This document shows, one piece after another, positions 42,776 to 53,180 of a DNA stretch of 64,000 bases. Below the pieces are notes generated by a model. It was not told the origin of the DNA. It saw only the letters and a list, made by a program, of their open reading frames with translations, and ran no database searches. The stretch covers positions 868,001-932,000 of the forward strand of contig NZ_CP043732.1 of NCBI RefSeq assembly GCF_014084045.1, in the 5' to 3' direction. Every line of letters begins with the position of its first letter. Position 1 is the first letter of the stretch. Source of the stretch: Microbacterium esteraromaticum (GTDB taxonomy: Bacteria; Actinomycetota; Actinomycetes; Actinomycetales; Microbacteriaceae). The translations under genes and the position numbers were made by a program.

Positions 42776-42875
42776 CATCTCTGATGCCGGCGGAGCGAGC
42801 GGGTGCGGTCGCGTTCGCCGCCACCAATCGTGCCGCCGGATTCCGCGGAATTCAGGGGCGACGTGCGGGGGTGGT

Positions 42876-42945
42876 ACGGCTTAGTATGAGGCCAGGGAAC
42901 CGGCTTCGGCCGGAAGGCGGCTGGGGAGCCGGATAGGAGCGCGCC
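42876..42945 (+). promoter_or_regulatory. Probable pilB promoter and structured 5' leader
   Basis: A TAGTAT -10-like box lies at 42882. The ~55-nt leader contains a UUCG-capped hairpin (CCGGC-TTCG-GCCGG, 42900-42913) and ends in a TAGGAG ribosome-binding site six bases before the GTG. A 12-bp palindrome, ATTCCGCGGAAT, lies at 42840, about 42 bp upstream of the -10. It is not a recognisable c-di-GMP riboswitch. Confidence 0.45.
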
Positions 42946-44608
<1,663 letters not shown>

Positions 44609-44616
<8 letters not shown>

Positions 44617-44626
44617 CGCGAGACGG
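44609..44626. terminator. Weak hairpin between convergent pilB and pilC
   Basis: A 6-bp stem, CCGTCT-gacgcg-AGACGG, overlaps the pilB stop. It is the only obvious structure in the 41-bp convergent gap and may end transcription from both sides. Confidence 0.35.
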
Positions 44627-44657
44627 GCGCGACGGTGTGCTGCCGTGCTGACGGGTA

Positions 44658-45896
44658 CTACTGCTTCGCCAGGTCTCCGTACAGGGTGAAGATCGGCAGG
44701 TAGAGCGAGATCACCATGCTTCCGATGACCACGCCCAGTCCCACGATGAGCACCGGCTCGATCAGCGACGACAGCTGCTCAGTGGCGGTCTCGACCTCGT
44801 CCTCGTAGAAGTCGGCGATGCTGCCGAGCATCTCGGCCAGCGTTCCCGACTCCTCTCCGACCGCGACCATCTGAGCGACCATCGGCGGGAAGACCTCAGC
44901 CTTCGCGAGCGGCGACGCGAACGAGCGTCCGCCCCGTATCGACTCCTGGATCTCGCGCACGGTCTGCTCGATCTTCCAATTGTTCGACGCCTGGCCGACG
45001 ATGGCCAGGGCCTGGATGATCGGAACGCCGGCGTCGAGCATCATCGAGAGGTTGCGCGAGAAGCGCGCCACCGCCATCTTGGTCACGAGCGGGCCGAAGA
45101 TCGGCATCCTGAGCTTGATCGGGTCGACGACCTTCCGATACGCGTCGGTATAGCGGTTGCGCGCCCACCACGCCCACGACACGATCACGATCACCGCGAG
45201 CAGCGGCAGGATCCAGAGCATGTTCTCCGAGATCGAGACGAGGATCTGCGTCGGCAGCGGCAGCTCGCTGCCGAGGCCCTCGAACATGTTCTTGAAGACC
45301 GGCACGATGAAGGTGACCATCGCGAGCACGCCGAGCATCGCGATGATCAGTACCACGATGGGATAGGTCGTGGCCGACCTGATCTTCGCCTGCAGGTCGG
45401 CCTGCTTCTGGTAGTTCTCGGCGACCGAGCTGAGCGCCTTGCCGAGGAAGCCGCCCGACTCGCCCACGCGAATGATCGACACCATCAGCGGCGGGAAGAC
45501 CTGCGGATGCCTGGCGAGCGAGGCCGACAGCGACGATCCGCCCTCGACATCTCCCTGCACCGCGATCAGCACCGACTGCAGCTGCTTGTCCTCGGCCTGT
45601 TCGGCGAGCACGGTGAGGGTGCGCAGCAGCGGCAGACCGGCGTTGACGAGTGCGGACATCTGTCGCGAGAAGATCGCGAGCGTCTTCGCGGGCACTCCGC
45701 GCCTCAGTCTCGGCAGAGCGACGTCGCGGTGCAGCCCCGTCTTCGAGACCAGCGCAACGTGCAGCGGCGTGAGCCCCTGCGCCCGCAGCTTCGCCGCCAC
45801 AGCGCTGTCGCTGCCGGCATCCATCGTCCCCTTGACCGTCTGCGAGGTGGCCGGGTCGAGTGCCTGATACGAGTACTCCTGAGCGAGAGCCATCAT
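44658..45896 (-). CDS. pilC: Type IV pilus platform protein PilC (GspF family)
   Basis: A 412-residue inner-membrane platform protein with two GspF domains. The first includes FSRQMSALVNAGLPLLRTLT and VGESGGFLGKALSSVAENY, the second FSRNLSMMLDAGVPIIQAL and VGEESGTLAEMLGSIADFYE. Three membrane helices lie between and after the domains. It couples the PilB/PilT motors to pilus assembly. The ATG at 45896 overlaps the pilT stop (ATGA); the ORF could extend upstream but this start is coupled. It is the last gene of the leftward pilus operon. Confidence 0.93.
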   Translation of the reverse strand: MMALAQEYSYQALDPATSQTVKGTMDAGSDSAVAAKLRAQGLTPLHVALVSKTGLHRDVALPRLRRGVPAKTLAIFSRQMSALVNAGLPLLRTLTVLAEQAEDKQLQSVLIAVQGDVEGGSSLSASLARHPQVFPPLMVSIIRVGESGGFLGKALSSVAENYQKQADLQAKIRSATTYPIVVLIIAMLGVLAMVTFIVPVFKNMFEGLGSELPLPTQILVSISENMLWILPLLAVIVIVSWAWWARNRYTDAYRKVVDPIKLRMPIFGPLVTKMAVARFSRNLSMMLDAGVPIIQALAIVGQASNNWKIEQTVREIQESIRGGRSFASPLAKAEVFPPMVAQMVAVGEESGTLAEMLGSIADFYEDEVETATEQLSSLIEPVLIVGLGVVIGSMVISLYLPIFTLYGDLAKQ

Positions 45897-47032
45897 GACC
45901 CCCACTCGTCGAGCTGCGCACCGCCCGCGAACGTCGACCACGACTCGGCATCGAGATCGGACGGGCGCACGTGCACCCCGTCGAGCGACTTGGGGTCGCT
46001 CGCGAAGGTGCGGGCCACCGCGGGTGCTATCACCCCTTCGCCGACCAGGCGACGAAGGTCCTGATCGAGGGTGTGCATGCCCACCGACTGCCCGGCCTGC
46101 ATGGTCGAGTACAGCTGCGACACCTGGCCCTCGCGGATGAGGTTGGCGACGGCGGGTGTGTTCACCAGAACCTCGGTCGCGATCGTGCGCCCTTCGGACT
46201 GCGCTCGGGGAAGGAGCGTCTGGCTGATGATGCCCTGCAGTGTGTCGCCCAGCTGCGTGCGGATCTGGTGCTGCTGGTCTGCGGCGAAGACATCGACGAT
46301 CCGGTTGATCGACTTCGCGGCGCCCTGGGTGTGCAGGGTCGACAGCACGAGATGTCCGGTCTCAGCCGCAGACAGGGCTGTGGAGATCGACTCCGGGTCA
46401 CGGAGCTCGCCGACGAGGATCACGTCAGGGTCCTGACGCAGCACGCGGCGCAGCGCCTCGGCGAAGGACGCCGTGTCGGCGCCGACCTCCCGCTGATGGA
46501 TGAGCGCGCGCTTGGACTCGTGATGGAACTCGATCGGATCCTCGATCGTGACCACGTGCACGGGGCGCGTGTTGTTGATGATGTCGACCATCGCCGTGAG
46601 GGTGGTCGACTTGCCCGATCCCGTGGGTCCGGTGAGCAGCACCAGGCCACGGGGACGCAGCGCGAGGTCCTTGGCGATGGCCGGGGCGCCCAGCTCCTCC
46701 AGCGTGAAGACCCTGTCGGGGATGAAGCGCAGTGCCATCGCGATGTCGCCGAGCTGACGGAAGACGTTGACGCGGAAGCGGCCGATCCCCTCGGCTGCGT
46801 GAGCGAGGTCGACCTCATGACGGGTGGCGAACTCGGCACGCTGACCGTCGCTCATCAGGCCGAGCGCGGCCGACTCCGCCCAGTCCGTCGTGATCGGCTC
46901 GTCGTATCCGGGCACGGGGACGAGGTCTCCGTCGATGCGCATGAGCGGGATGGCTGCGGCGGTGAGGTGCACGTCCGACGCGCCCTGGCGCGCGGCGACG
47001 CCGAGAAGCTGGGTGAGCTGGTCGAGGATCAT
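45893..47032 (-). CDS. pilT: Type IV pilus retraction ATPase PilT
   Basis: A 379-residue retraction motor. Walker A GPTGSGKST is at about residues 135-143, the Asp box is VTIEDPIEF, Walker B is DVILVGELRDPE, and the PilT-specific AIRNLIRE-like motif appears as VANLIREGQ near residue 290. It lacks the PilB N-terminal domain and zinc Cys. PilT depolymerises pili for twitching motility or DNA uptake. Coupled by ATGA overlaps to the PilO-like gene upstream and pilC downstream. Its C-terminal ~35 residues extend beyond canonical PilT. Confidence 0.93.
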   Translation of the reverse strand: MILDQLTQLLGVAARQGASDVHLTAAAIPLMRIDGDLVPVPGYDEPITTDWAESAALGLMSDGQRAEFATRHEVDLAHAAEGIGRFRVNVFRQLGDIAMALRFIPDRVFTLEELGAPAIAKDLALRPRGLVLLTGPTGSGKSTTLTAMVDIINNTRPVHVVTIEDPIEFHHESKRALIHQREVGADTASFAEALRRVLRQDPDVILVGELRDPESISTALSAAETGHLVLSTLHTQGAAKSINRIVDVFAADQQHQIRTQLGDTLQGIISQTLLPRAQSEGRTIATEVLVNTPAVANLIREGQVSQLYSTMQAGQSVGMHTLDQDLRRLVGEGVIAPAVARTFASDPKSLDGVHVRPSDLDAESWSTFAGGAQLDEWGS

Positions 47033-47811
47033 CGGGATGCTCCCTGCGTGCTGACGAAGACGAACGCGGACACCGTGACGGCGAGCTCGCCGGCGCTTCC
47101 CGACACGACCACCTTATCGACGGCGATCACGCGCCCTCTGCCGCGGAGCCCGTCGAGGAAGGCGATCACGTCGGCCATGTCGGTCGCGGTCGCGGTCACC
47201 TCGATGGGGATCTGCAGCTGACCGGTCAGCGAGCCGTTCATCGAGATCCCGCTCGCGGCCGACGGCGTCGGCGCTGCCTGCGTCGGCGCTGCTGCCGCGG
47301 GGGCGGATGCTCCCGACCCGGCGTTCGTCGCCTCGGTCTGCTCGTCGGCGCCTGCAGCGGCGTCCTGCGCGGCGTCCACCGGCGACGCCGGGCCCTCGGC
47401 CGGCGATGTCGGCGCAGTACCGGCGGCCGCGTTGGTCGCCGGCCCCGATACCGAGGGGGCCGCGCGGGGCGCGAAGACGGCGAGGTCGCCCCGGGTGATC
47501 GACTCGACGCTCAGGTCGTTGCTCTGCGCGGCATCGGCGATGATGCCGAAGGGCTGGTCGAGCAGGGGGTCGCTGGGGATCTGGGCGCGCAGATCCGAGA
47601 CCGAGTCCTCGATCTCGGCCATCCGCTTCTCCTCCTGCTCGAGTTCGTCGACCTGGGCGCGGTAGCCCTGATTGACCGATGCCTCCTGCGCCGTCTGGGT
47701 CATCGCCGCGAATCCGGAGCTCACGAGAGGGGCGACTCCGAAGAGCACGGCCAGCACGAGGACGACGGCCGTGGCGAGCGCTCCGATGATCGTGATCAGC
47801 TGCTTGTTCAC
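47029..47811 (-). CDS. pilO: PilO-like pilus alignment protein
   Basis: A 260-residue bitopic protein: an N-terminal membrane helix (residues 6-32), a coiled-coil segment (VDELEQEEKRMAEIEDSVSD), a ferredoxin-like half, an Ala/Pro/Thr/Gly-rich linker of about 70 residues (about 115-185), and a second half ending in DFLDGLRGRGRVIAVDKVVV-like strands. Position between PilN and PilT and this layout support PilO. The linker is unusual for PilO. It starts at GTG, overlapping pilN by four bases. Confidence 0.72.
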   Translation of the reverse strand: MNKQLITIIGALATAVVLVLAVLFGVAPLVSSGFAAMTQTAQEASVNQGYRAQVDELEQEEKRMAEIEDSVSDLRAQIPSDPLLDQPFGIIADAAQSNDLSVESITRGDLAVFAPRAAPSVSGPATNAAAGTAPTSPAEGPASPVDAAQDAAAGADEQTEATNAGSGASAPAAAAPTQAAPTPSAASGISMNGSLTGQLQIPIEVTATATDMADVIAFLDGLRGRGRVIAVDKVVVSGSAGELAVTVSAFVFVSTQGASR

Positions 47812-48482
47812 TTCGCGGCCTCCTCGTCGTCGAGTGCGTACTGGCCCGAGTACACGCTCTGATCGAAGGTGATGTCGACGACGTACTGATAGAACTCACC
47901 GCTCGACAGGGCGCGTGCGTCGCTGACTGCGACACCTTCGATGCTCCGCAGCGCCTCGGTGAACGGGATCATGTTCTCGGGCCCGCCGCTCTGGACCGTG
48001 ACGGTGCCGGTGAGACCGACCGCCCTGCTCGCCGCATCGGCTCGCTCCTGGTCGTCGGCTGCTGCGGGCACGGGGGCGGGCGCAGCGCCAGGAGTCAGTT
48101 CGAAGCCGATGAGCGCATCGCCAGGGGGCACGGCGCTCTGAACCCTGTTAAGCACATCTGCCCAGGCGATGTCTGACCCCATCGACTCCGCTCTGAAGTC
48201 GATGAGATCGCGCTCGGTGCTCAGCGCCCGGCTGACCTCGGAGAGTGCGCTGATCTCGCCCAGCAGTCCGGTCGTCTTCGCCTGCTCGGCCGCCAGGCGC
48301 TGCTGCGCGAACACGTTCCAGACGAACGCGGCGCCGACCAGAAGCGCGGCCAGCGCGACCGCGGCGATCACCAGGCGCAGCCACGTGGCGCCGAGCCTGT
48401 CGCGCTCACGACGCTCGAGTTCCGATCTGGGAAGCAGGTTGACCCGGGGTGCGGTCGACGCGGGTGCGTTGGTGCGGGACAT
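47808..48482 (-). CDS. pilN: PilN-like pilus alignment protein
   Basis: A 224-residue bitopic protein with the PilN signature RVNLLP at residues 13-18 of the cytoplasmic tail, which binds PilM in other species. One membrane helix (about residues 35-58), a coiled-coil segment and a C-terminal ferredoxin-like domain follow. An Ala/Pro insertion (GAAPAPVPAAADDQE) interrupts the domain. One-base overlap with pilM and four-base overlap with pilO show tight coupling. Confidence 0.82.
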   Translation of the reverse strand: MSRTNAPASTAPRVNLLPRSELERRERDRLGATWLRLVIAAVALAALLVGAAFVWNVFAQQRLAAEQAKTTGLLGEISALSEVSRALSTERDLIDFRAESMGSDIAWADVLNRVQSAVPPGDALIGFELTPGAAPAPVPAAADDQERADAASRAVGLTGTVTVQSGGPENMIPFTEALRSIEGVAVSDARALSSGEFYQYVVDITFDQSVYSGQYALDDEEAAK

Positions 48483-49558
48483 CAGCGTTCCCCTCCCAGT
48501 GCGAGACCGAGTGTGCTCACGAGATTGAGGGCGTGCTCGCCGGCCGGCGCCGCCCCGCGAACGCTCACCACGTCGCCGAGCGAGATCTGGCGCACCGGCA
48601 CGTCGAGCACCTCGGCGAGCCCGCTGACCACGCCGTCGACCGCGGAGCCCGCTCCGCAGATCAGCACACCCTCGATGCGGGTCGCGCCAGGACGGTTGAG
48701 GTAGAACGAGATCGTTCCGCGGATGCGTCCGATGACATCAGCCACCGGCTTGGGTCCGATGTCGCCGCGCAGCGCGCCTCGGGGCACGATGCCCGCCGAC
48801 CCGGCAGCGCTCTCCTGCAGCGCGCCCGCGGCGACGCGCGCGGGGTCGAGCAGCACGTTCGATGTCGCCTCGGCGGGGGTAAGCGTGCCGTCGTCGGTGA
48901 TCGACGTGACGGCGCTGCGGCGGCGCACGGCAGCCGTCTCGAGATCGACCGGGGTGATTCGGACGAACTCCGGAGCCCCATCGCGTTGGATGAGCACCTG
49001 CGTCGTATGGTCTCCTACGTGCACGACGGCGTGCGTGCCGGCCGGCGCGATCAGCGATGCTGCACGGGAGAGCCCGAAGGTCGTGAGGTCGACGCCGGCC
49101 ACGCGGACCTTCGCGCGATCGAAGGCCGCGATCATCCCCTCGACTGTCTCGGAGACCGCGGCGACGAGAAGCCCGTGAAGCTGGTCGCCCTCCTGCGAGG
49201 TCGGGTAGTAGTCGAGGACGGCCTGATTGACGGGAACAGGCAGCAGGTCCTGCACCTGATAGGGCAGCGCCTGACGCAGCAGCTCAGGGGCCATGACCTG
49301 TGTCGAGTACTCGCGCACGAGGACACGGCGGCTCGCGACGCCGAGCGTGACCGACTTGCCGTGGATCCGCGCTGTGGTCCACAGCTGACGGATCGCGAGG
49401 GCGACCGTGCCTTCGTCGATGACCTCGCTGTCGCGGGCGGCCTCGGGCGGCAGCGGCACCTCGCCGTAGGCGATGACCTGCGGCGTGCGGTCGAGAGTCA
49501 CCTCGACCGCTCTGACGCTCTCTTCGGTGATCTCGACACCGACGTGGCTCTTTCCCAT
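48482..49558 (-). CDS. pilM: Type IV pilus assembly protein PilM
   Basis: A 358-residue actin-like (FtsA-fold) cytoplasmic ATP-binding protein. The N-terminal VGVEITEESVRAVEV strand-turn is the phosphate-1 region, TAAVVHVGDHTTQVLIQRDG-like sequence near residue 180 is phosphate-2, and GVLICGAGSAVDGVVSGLAE near the C terminus is the adenosine motif. It forms the cytoplasmic ring that binds PilN. It lies 19 bp downstream of pilD. Confidence 0.88.
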   Translation of the reverse strand: MGKSHVGVEITEESVRAVEVTLDRTPQVIAYGEVPLPPEAARDSEVIDEGTVALAIRQLWTTARIHGKSVTLGVASRRVLVREYSTQVMAPELLRQALPYQVQDLLPVPVNQAVLDYYPTSQEGDQLHGLLVAAVSETVEGMIAAFDRAKVRVAGVDLTTFGLSRAASLIAPAGTHAVVHVGDHTTQVLIQRDGAPEFVRITPVDLETAAVRRRSAVTSITDDGTLTPAEATSNVLLDPARVAAGALQESAAGSAGIVPRGALRGDIGPKPVADVIGRIRGTISFYLNRPGATRIEGVLICGAGSAVDGVVSGLAEVLDVPVRQISLGDVVSVRGAAPAGEHALNLVSTLGLALGGER

Positions 49559-49577
49559 GCTCGCTCTCTCGTATCTC

Positions 49578-50489
49578 TCAGCTCATCAGTCCCAGGTACC
49601 AGCGCCCGACGGGTTCGCCGATCAGGATCCCCACCCACGCGCCCGCCAGCATCCACGGGCCGAAGGGGATGGCGGTCTTCCCACCCGCTCTGCCGGTGAG
49701 CATCATCACGACACCGAGCAGCCCTCCGAGCAGGAATGCGGCGAACGCTCCGACGATCAGCGCGCCCCAGCCGAACCAGCCCAGCATCGTGCCCACGAGT
49801 CCGGCGAGCTTGACGTCGCCACCGCCCATGCCACGTGGGCTGATCAGCCGCACGACGAAGTAGAAGGCGAACAGCGCCACCCCTCCGACGACCGCCCGGA
49901 GGAGGGGCCCCCAGTCGATGCGGTCCCACGACCCTGTGCGGGCGTCCGAGCCGCCCTCGAGTCCCCCCTCCGCCGGGAGCAGTCCCGTCAGCACCGTGGT
50001 GATCAGCAGCAGCGCGATGATGGTCGCCCATCCCGGCAGCACGATCGCGTTCGGCAGTCGCCTGGAGTCGAGGTCTATGAGGGTCAGGGCGATGCTGAGG
50101 CTCAGGAAGACGAGCAGTGCGATGAGCACACCCCAGAACTCTGCCGTGCCGAGCCAGAGCATGCCGTCGACAGGACGGGCATCGAGGGGGCGGCTGACCG
50201 CGACGCCGGCGGTGACCGCCGCGAACAGCACGCCTGTCAGTGCCTCGACGACGGGATACCGCGCCGGGATCTGTGCCCCGCACGCGGCGCAGCGACCGCG
50301 GAGAGCGAGCCAGCCGAACACCGGGACGTTCTGCCACCACCGGATGCGCGCGGCGCACGACGGGCAGCGGCTCTCCCTGATCAGCGGGATGCCGGCGGGC
50401 ACGCGGTAGGCGACGACGTTGAGGAAGGAGCCGATGACCAGCCCGTACAGCCCGGCGACGACGATCAGGACGACGGCTGCCGCTGTCAC
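49578..50489 (-). CDS. pilD: Prepilin peptidase PilD (leader peptidase/methyltransferase)
   Basis: A 303-residue polytopic aspartic protease. The N-terminal cytoplasmic zinc motif (C42, C45, C67, C70) marks the bifunctional form with N-methyltransferase activity. Catalytic aspartates lie in LTLIDLDSRRLPN and GGGDVKLAG (GxGDxK). It cleaves leaders of the three prepilins and possibly the PilX-like protein encoded just upstream. GTG start overlaps the upstream stop by four bases. Confidence 0.93.
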   Translation of the reverse strand: MTAAAVVLIVVAGLYGLVIGSFLNVVAYRVPAGIPLIRESRCPSCAARIRWWQNVPVFGWLALRGRCAACGAQIPARYPVVEALTGVLFAAVTAGVAVSRPLDARPVDGMLWLGTAEFWGVLIALLVFLSLSIALTLIDLDSRRLPNAIVLPGWATIIALLLITTVLTGLLPAEGGLEGGSDARTGSWDRIDWGPLLRAVVGGVALFAFYFVVRLISPRGMGGGDVKLAGLVGTMLGWFGWGALIVGAFAAFLLGGLLGVVMMLTGRAGGKTAIPFGPWMLAGAWVGILIGEPVGRWYLGLMS

Positions 50490-52168
50490 GGGGTCGCCGC
50501 GATCTCGGTCTGATAGGCCCGATCGCCGGGTCGCTGGACGAGAACGGTCTCGATGACGACGTCCTCGCCTTCGCCGCGCACCTTGCAGCCGAGCTTCTCG
50601 AATGCGTCGGGCCAGGCCATCAGAGCGCAGGTGTAGGTCGCGCCGTTGTTGAACTTCACGCCTCCGGTGTCGTTCGAGTAGAGCTGGCCGACGAAGCTCT
50701 CGTTGATGTTGCCGGTGAGTCCGCACGGCGAGTAGATCATCAGCTTCACGCCTGAGACGCTCTTGCCGGTGCCGATCGAGAAGGTGTCCTTCTGGTTCGC
50801 GGTGTCAGGGTTCTGGCACGTGGGCGAGGTCTCGTCGCTGACGAGGGCCCTGCTGGCATCCGCGTGCAGGAACACGATCTGCTTGCCGCCGGCCAGCGTC
50901 GTCTGGATCGAGATGTTCATGCGCTTCTGCGGCGGCGCGAGGAAGAGCACGTCCTTCGTGGGGGTCACCGAGGTGTCCGAGAGCACGATGTCCGTCGACA
51001 CCGAGGAGCAGTTCATGTAGTTGAAGATCACCGGTCCCGCCGTGGCGTCGGTCATCCTCGCGATGACCTGCGCGCTGGTCATCCCGCACGCCTGCAGATC
51101 CTCGGCGGCGTTCCAGCCCGACGCGGCATCGAGGTCGATCCAGGAGGTGATCTCCTTGATGAACTCGAGTGTGGGATCGAACGGGGCCAGTGCAGTGGGA
51201 TACGTCAGAGTCCCTGTGACCGCCCACTTGTTTCCGGTGTACCCGGTGGTTCCGCTTGCAGGGAGCGCGCCGCCGATGCGGATCTGACCTGCCGTCGCCA
51301 GCCTGCCGTGCACCTTCCCATCGACGCTTCCCGTCGAGTCGAGCTCGATGTCGCCGCCGGCCTCTATGTTCCCGCCGCTGGGGGTGGTGCCGACGAGCTT
51401 GCCGAACGTCGAGCCGTTCGAGACGGCCGTCACCGTGCCGCCTGCCTTGATGTCGCCGGTGACGGTGATCTTCTGCGACGACGCGTCGACGTCGTCGCGC
51501 GCCCAGATGTTGCCGTTCACCGTGCATTCGCGGCTGAGGTTGACGCTTCCGTTGGTGACGTACAGGTCGCCGTTGATCGTGCCCTCGTTGGCGCAGGAGT
51601 AGTCGCCCGATCGCACGACGAGGTCGCCGGTGTAGTTCGAGACGGTGGAGGTGACGCCTCCGGCGAAATAGGCCAGCACACCGCCGGCCTGCTGTTCGTA
51701 GCTGACGAGCCACGGGTACACGGCGTCGAGGGTGGCGCTGCCCCCACCGGCATCCGTGCCGACGGAGTGGATGACGACGTACTTGCTGTCGAAGGTGGGG
51801 CACGCCTGAGCGACGCCGGGGTCGGTCGCCTTCGAGGGGCGCACATCGCTGTTCGTCGAGTAGATCGTGAACGCGTAGTCGGGCTTCGCGCCGGCACCCG
51901 TGAGGGTCGCCGCAGAGCAGGAGAACGTGCCGTCCGAGGCGACGGCGCTGTTGAGACGGTCGACGGCGGCATCCCGACCGGATTCGGCGGCGATGTACGC
52001 CTGGGTGCTGCTGCGATTGCCGACGTTCGACTGGATGGTGAACATCACGCTGGCGGTGACGGCGGTGATGACGGCGAAGCCGAAGAACATCACGATGACG
52101 ATGGCGACCAGCGCGGCACCGGTCTCGTCGCCGCGGCGATCGACCGCCCGGCGCAGGATGCGATTCAT
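50486..52168 (-). CDS. PilX-like pilus protein with a repetitive polymer-forming (bactofilin-like) body
   Basis: A 560-residue protein. The N terminus resembles a PilX/GspK-type minor pilin: GAALVAIVIVMFFGFAVITA without the +5 Glu of ordinary pilins, with a possible PilD site after G17. Residues about 165-300 form short repeats (GDLVVRSGDYSCANEGTING, DLYVTNGSVNLS, VNGNIWARDDV, VTGDIKAGGTVT, GGNIEAGGDIELDS) typical of a right-handed beta-helix of polymer-forming proteins. Multiple Cys pairs follow in the C-terminal half. A surface adhesin or tip role is inferred. The ATG at 52168 overlaps the upstream stop (ATGA). Confidence 0.7.
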   Translation of the reverse strand: MNRILRRAVDRRGDETGAALVAIVIVMFFGFAVITAVTASVMFTIQSNVGNRSSTQAYIAAESGRDAAVDRLNSAVASDGTFSCSAATLTGAGAKPDYAFTIYSTNSDVRPSKATDPGVAQACPTFDSKYVVIHSVGTDAGGGSATLDAVYPWLVSYEQQAGGVLAYFAGGVTSTVSNYTGDLVVRSGDYSCANEGTINGDLYVTNGSVNLSRECTVNGNIWARDDVDASSQKITVTGDIKAGGTVTAVSNGSTFGKLVGTTPSGGNIEAGGDIELDSTGSVDGKVHGRLATAGQIRIGGALPASGTTGYTGNKWAVTGTLTYPTALAPFDPTLEFIKEITSWIDLDAASGWNAAEDLQACGMTSAQVIARMTDATAGPVIFNYMNCSSVSTDIVLSDTSVTPTKDVLFLAPPQKRMNISIQTTLAGGKQIVFLHADASRALVSDETSPTCQNPDTANQKDTFSIGTGKSVSGVKLMIYSPCGLTGNINESFVGQLYSNDTGGVKFNNGATYTCALMAWPDAFEKLGCKVRGEGEDVVIETVLVQRPGDRAYQTEIAATP

Positions 52169-52725
52169 GACCAGCATGTCAAGCCGTCCTCACTGAGATT
52201 GTTGCGCGCGGTGACCTCGCCGTCGAAGGTCACCGGCGCGGAGGTGGTGTCGACCTGGAAGCGGTAGGTGATGATCTTGCCGTCGCGTGCGAAGTACTTC
52301 GCGGCGCCGATCGGAGCGACCTCGTGCAGAATCGTCGGTCCGTGCCATGCAGGAGCCGACGACCCCGCGGTGATGAAGGCGGCGTCGCCCTTGGTGGGAT
52401 CGGCGATGTCAGCGGGCTGCAGCTTGAATGCCTGGCAGGTCTTCGCGCCGCCGAGGGTGGTTCGAACGAGCAGCTGCGTGCCGTCGGCGCTGACAGACAT
52501 CGCTTCGGCGTTGCGGACCGCCCTCTCGACGCTGAGCGAGAAGTGCTGACCCTCGTTGGTCGCGGTGCTCGTCGTGGTCACGTCGCGCTGCGTGTTCCAG
52601 GAGTTGATGAAGATCATCACGACGAGGCTGCCCAGGATGCCCATGAGCAGCAGCACGACGATCAGCTCGATGAGCGAGAGTCCGGAGTCGTCGTCGGCGA
52701 GGCGGTCGCGAGGGTGAACGGTCAT
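52165..52725 (-). CDS. Minor type IV prepilin (PilW/PulJ-like)
   Basis: A 186-residue prepilin. The leader is 15 residues and cleavage is expected at G15, before LSLIELIVVLLLMGILGSLV; E20 is the +5 Glu that docks pilins together. The soluble domain has few Cys. It is coupled to the neighbours by ATGA overlaps on both sides. Position between the PilV-like and PilX-like genes supports a role in the minor-pilin priming complex. Confidence 0.85.
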   Translation of the reverse strand: MTVHPRDRLADDDSGLSLIELIVVLLLMGILGSLVVMIFINSWNTQRDVTTTSTATNEGQHFSLSVERAVRNAEAMSVSADGTQLLVRTTLGGAKTCQAFKLQPADIADPTKGDAAFITAGSSAPAWHGPTILHEVAPIGAAKYFARDGKIITYRFQVDTTSAPVTFDGEVTARNNLSEDGLTCWS

Positions 52726-53108
52726 GGCACGAAGATCTTCGCCTGGACCGTGGCGAGGATGCCACCGTCGCGCACGGCTTCGAGTGTGACGGCCACGGCG
52801 GTCGTCTGGGTGCAGGCGTAGGTCACGCCGACAGGGACTCGCACGACGAACTCGCGAGGCGTGCCGGTGTAGTAGGTGGTCGTGGTGGTGATCTCGTTGA
52901 GCTTGGCGCAGGTGTGCACGTCGCGCCCCTCTTCGATCAGAGCGTTCAGCTCCCGAGTGGCGGTCGCGGACGCCGACTGCGTGGAGGACTGCAGGATGCT
53001 GTTCCACAGCGGCGGGATCAGCGCGACGGCGATGATCGCGAGCAGCAGCATCGCGATGATCATCTCGACGAGCCCGAAGCCCTCATCGTCACGCGCACGA
53101 GTCGCCAT
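52722..53108 (-). CDS. Minor type IV prepilin (PilV/PulI-like)
   Basis: A 128-residue prepilin with a ten-residue leader ending at G10, followed by FGLVEMIIAMLLLAIIAVAL; E15 is the +5 Glu. The ATG at 53108 is preferred over a GTG at 53120 because a GAGG ribosome-binding site lies six to nine bases before it. It is the first gene after the pilin terminator and leads the minor-pilin set. Confidence 0.83.
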   Translation of the reverse strand: MATRARDDEGFGLVEMIIAMLLLAIIAVALIPPLWNSILQSSTQSASATATRELNALIEEGRDVHTCAKLNEITTTTTYYTGTPREFVVRVPVGVTYACTQTTAVAVTLEAVRDGGILATVQAKIFVP

Positions 53109-53135
53109 GGCAGACCTCACGGAAGAGATGCGGTC

Positions 53136-53167
53136 GCGGAGACCCGGCGACGGTGCCGGGTCTCCGC
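53136..53167 (-). terminator. Strong hairpin between the major pilin and the minor-pilin genes
   Basis: A perfect 13-bp stem (GCGGAGACCCGGC / GCCGGGTCTCCGC) with a short loop, 14 bp after the pilin stop. Being inside one leftward transcription unit it probably acts as a partial terminator or an RNA-stabilising hairpin that raises pilin over assembly-protein output. Confidence 0.8.
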
Positions 53168-53180
53168 GGTGAGGGTCTGA

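Noticed and set aside
42840..42851. 12-bp palindrome ATTCCGCGGAAT as an operator
   Set aside because: Its distance from the pilB -10 box and lack of a local regulator or second copy leave it unsupported.
42891..42945. pilB leader considered as a c-di-GMP riboswitch
   Set aside because: The conserved GEMM sequence blocks are absent; only a UUCG hairpin is seen.
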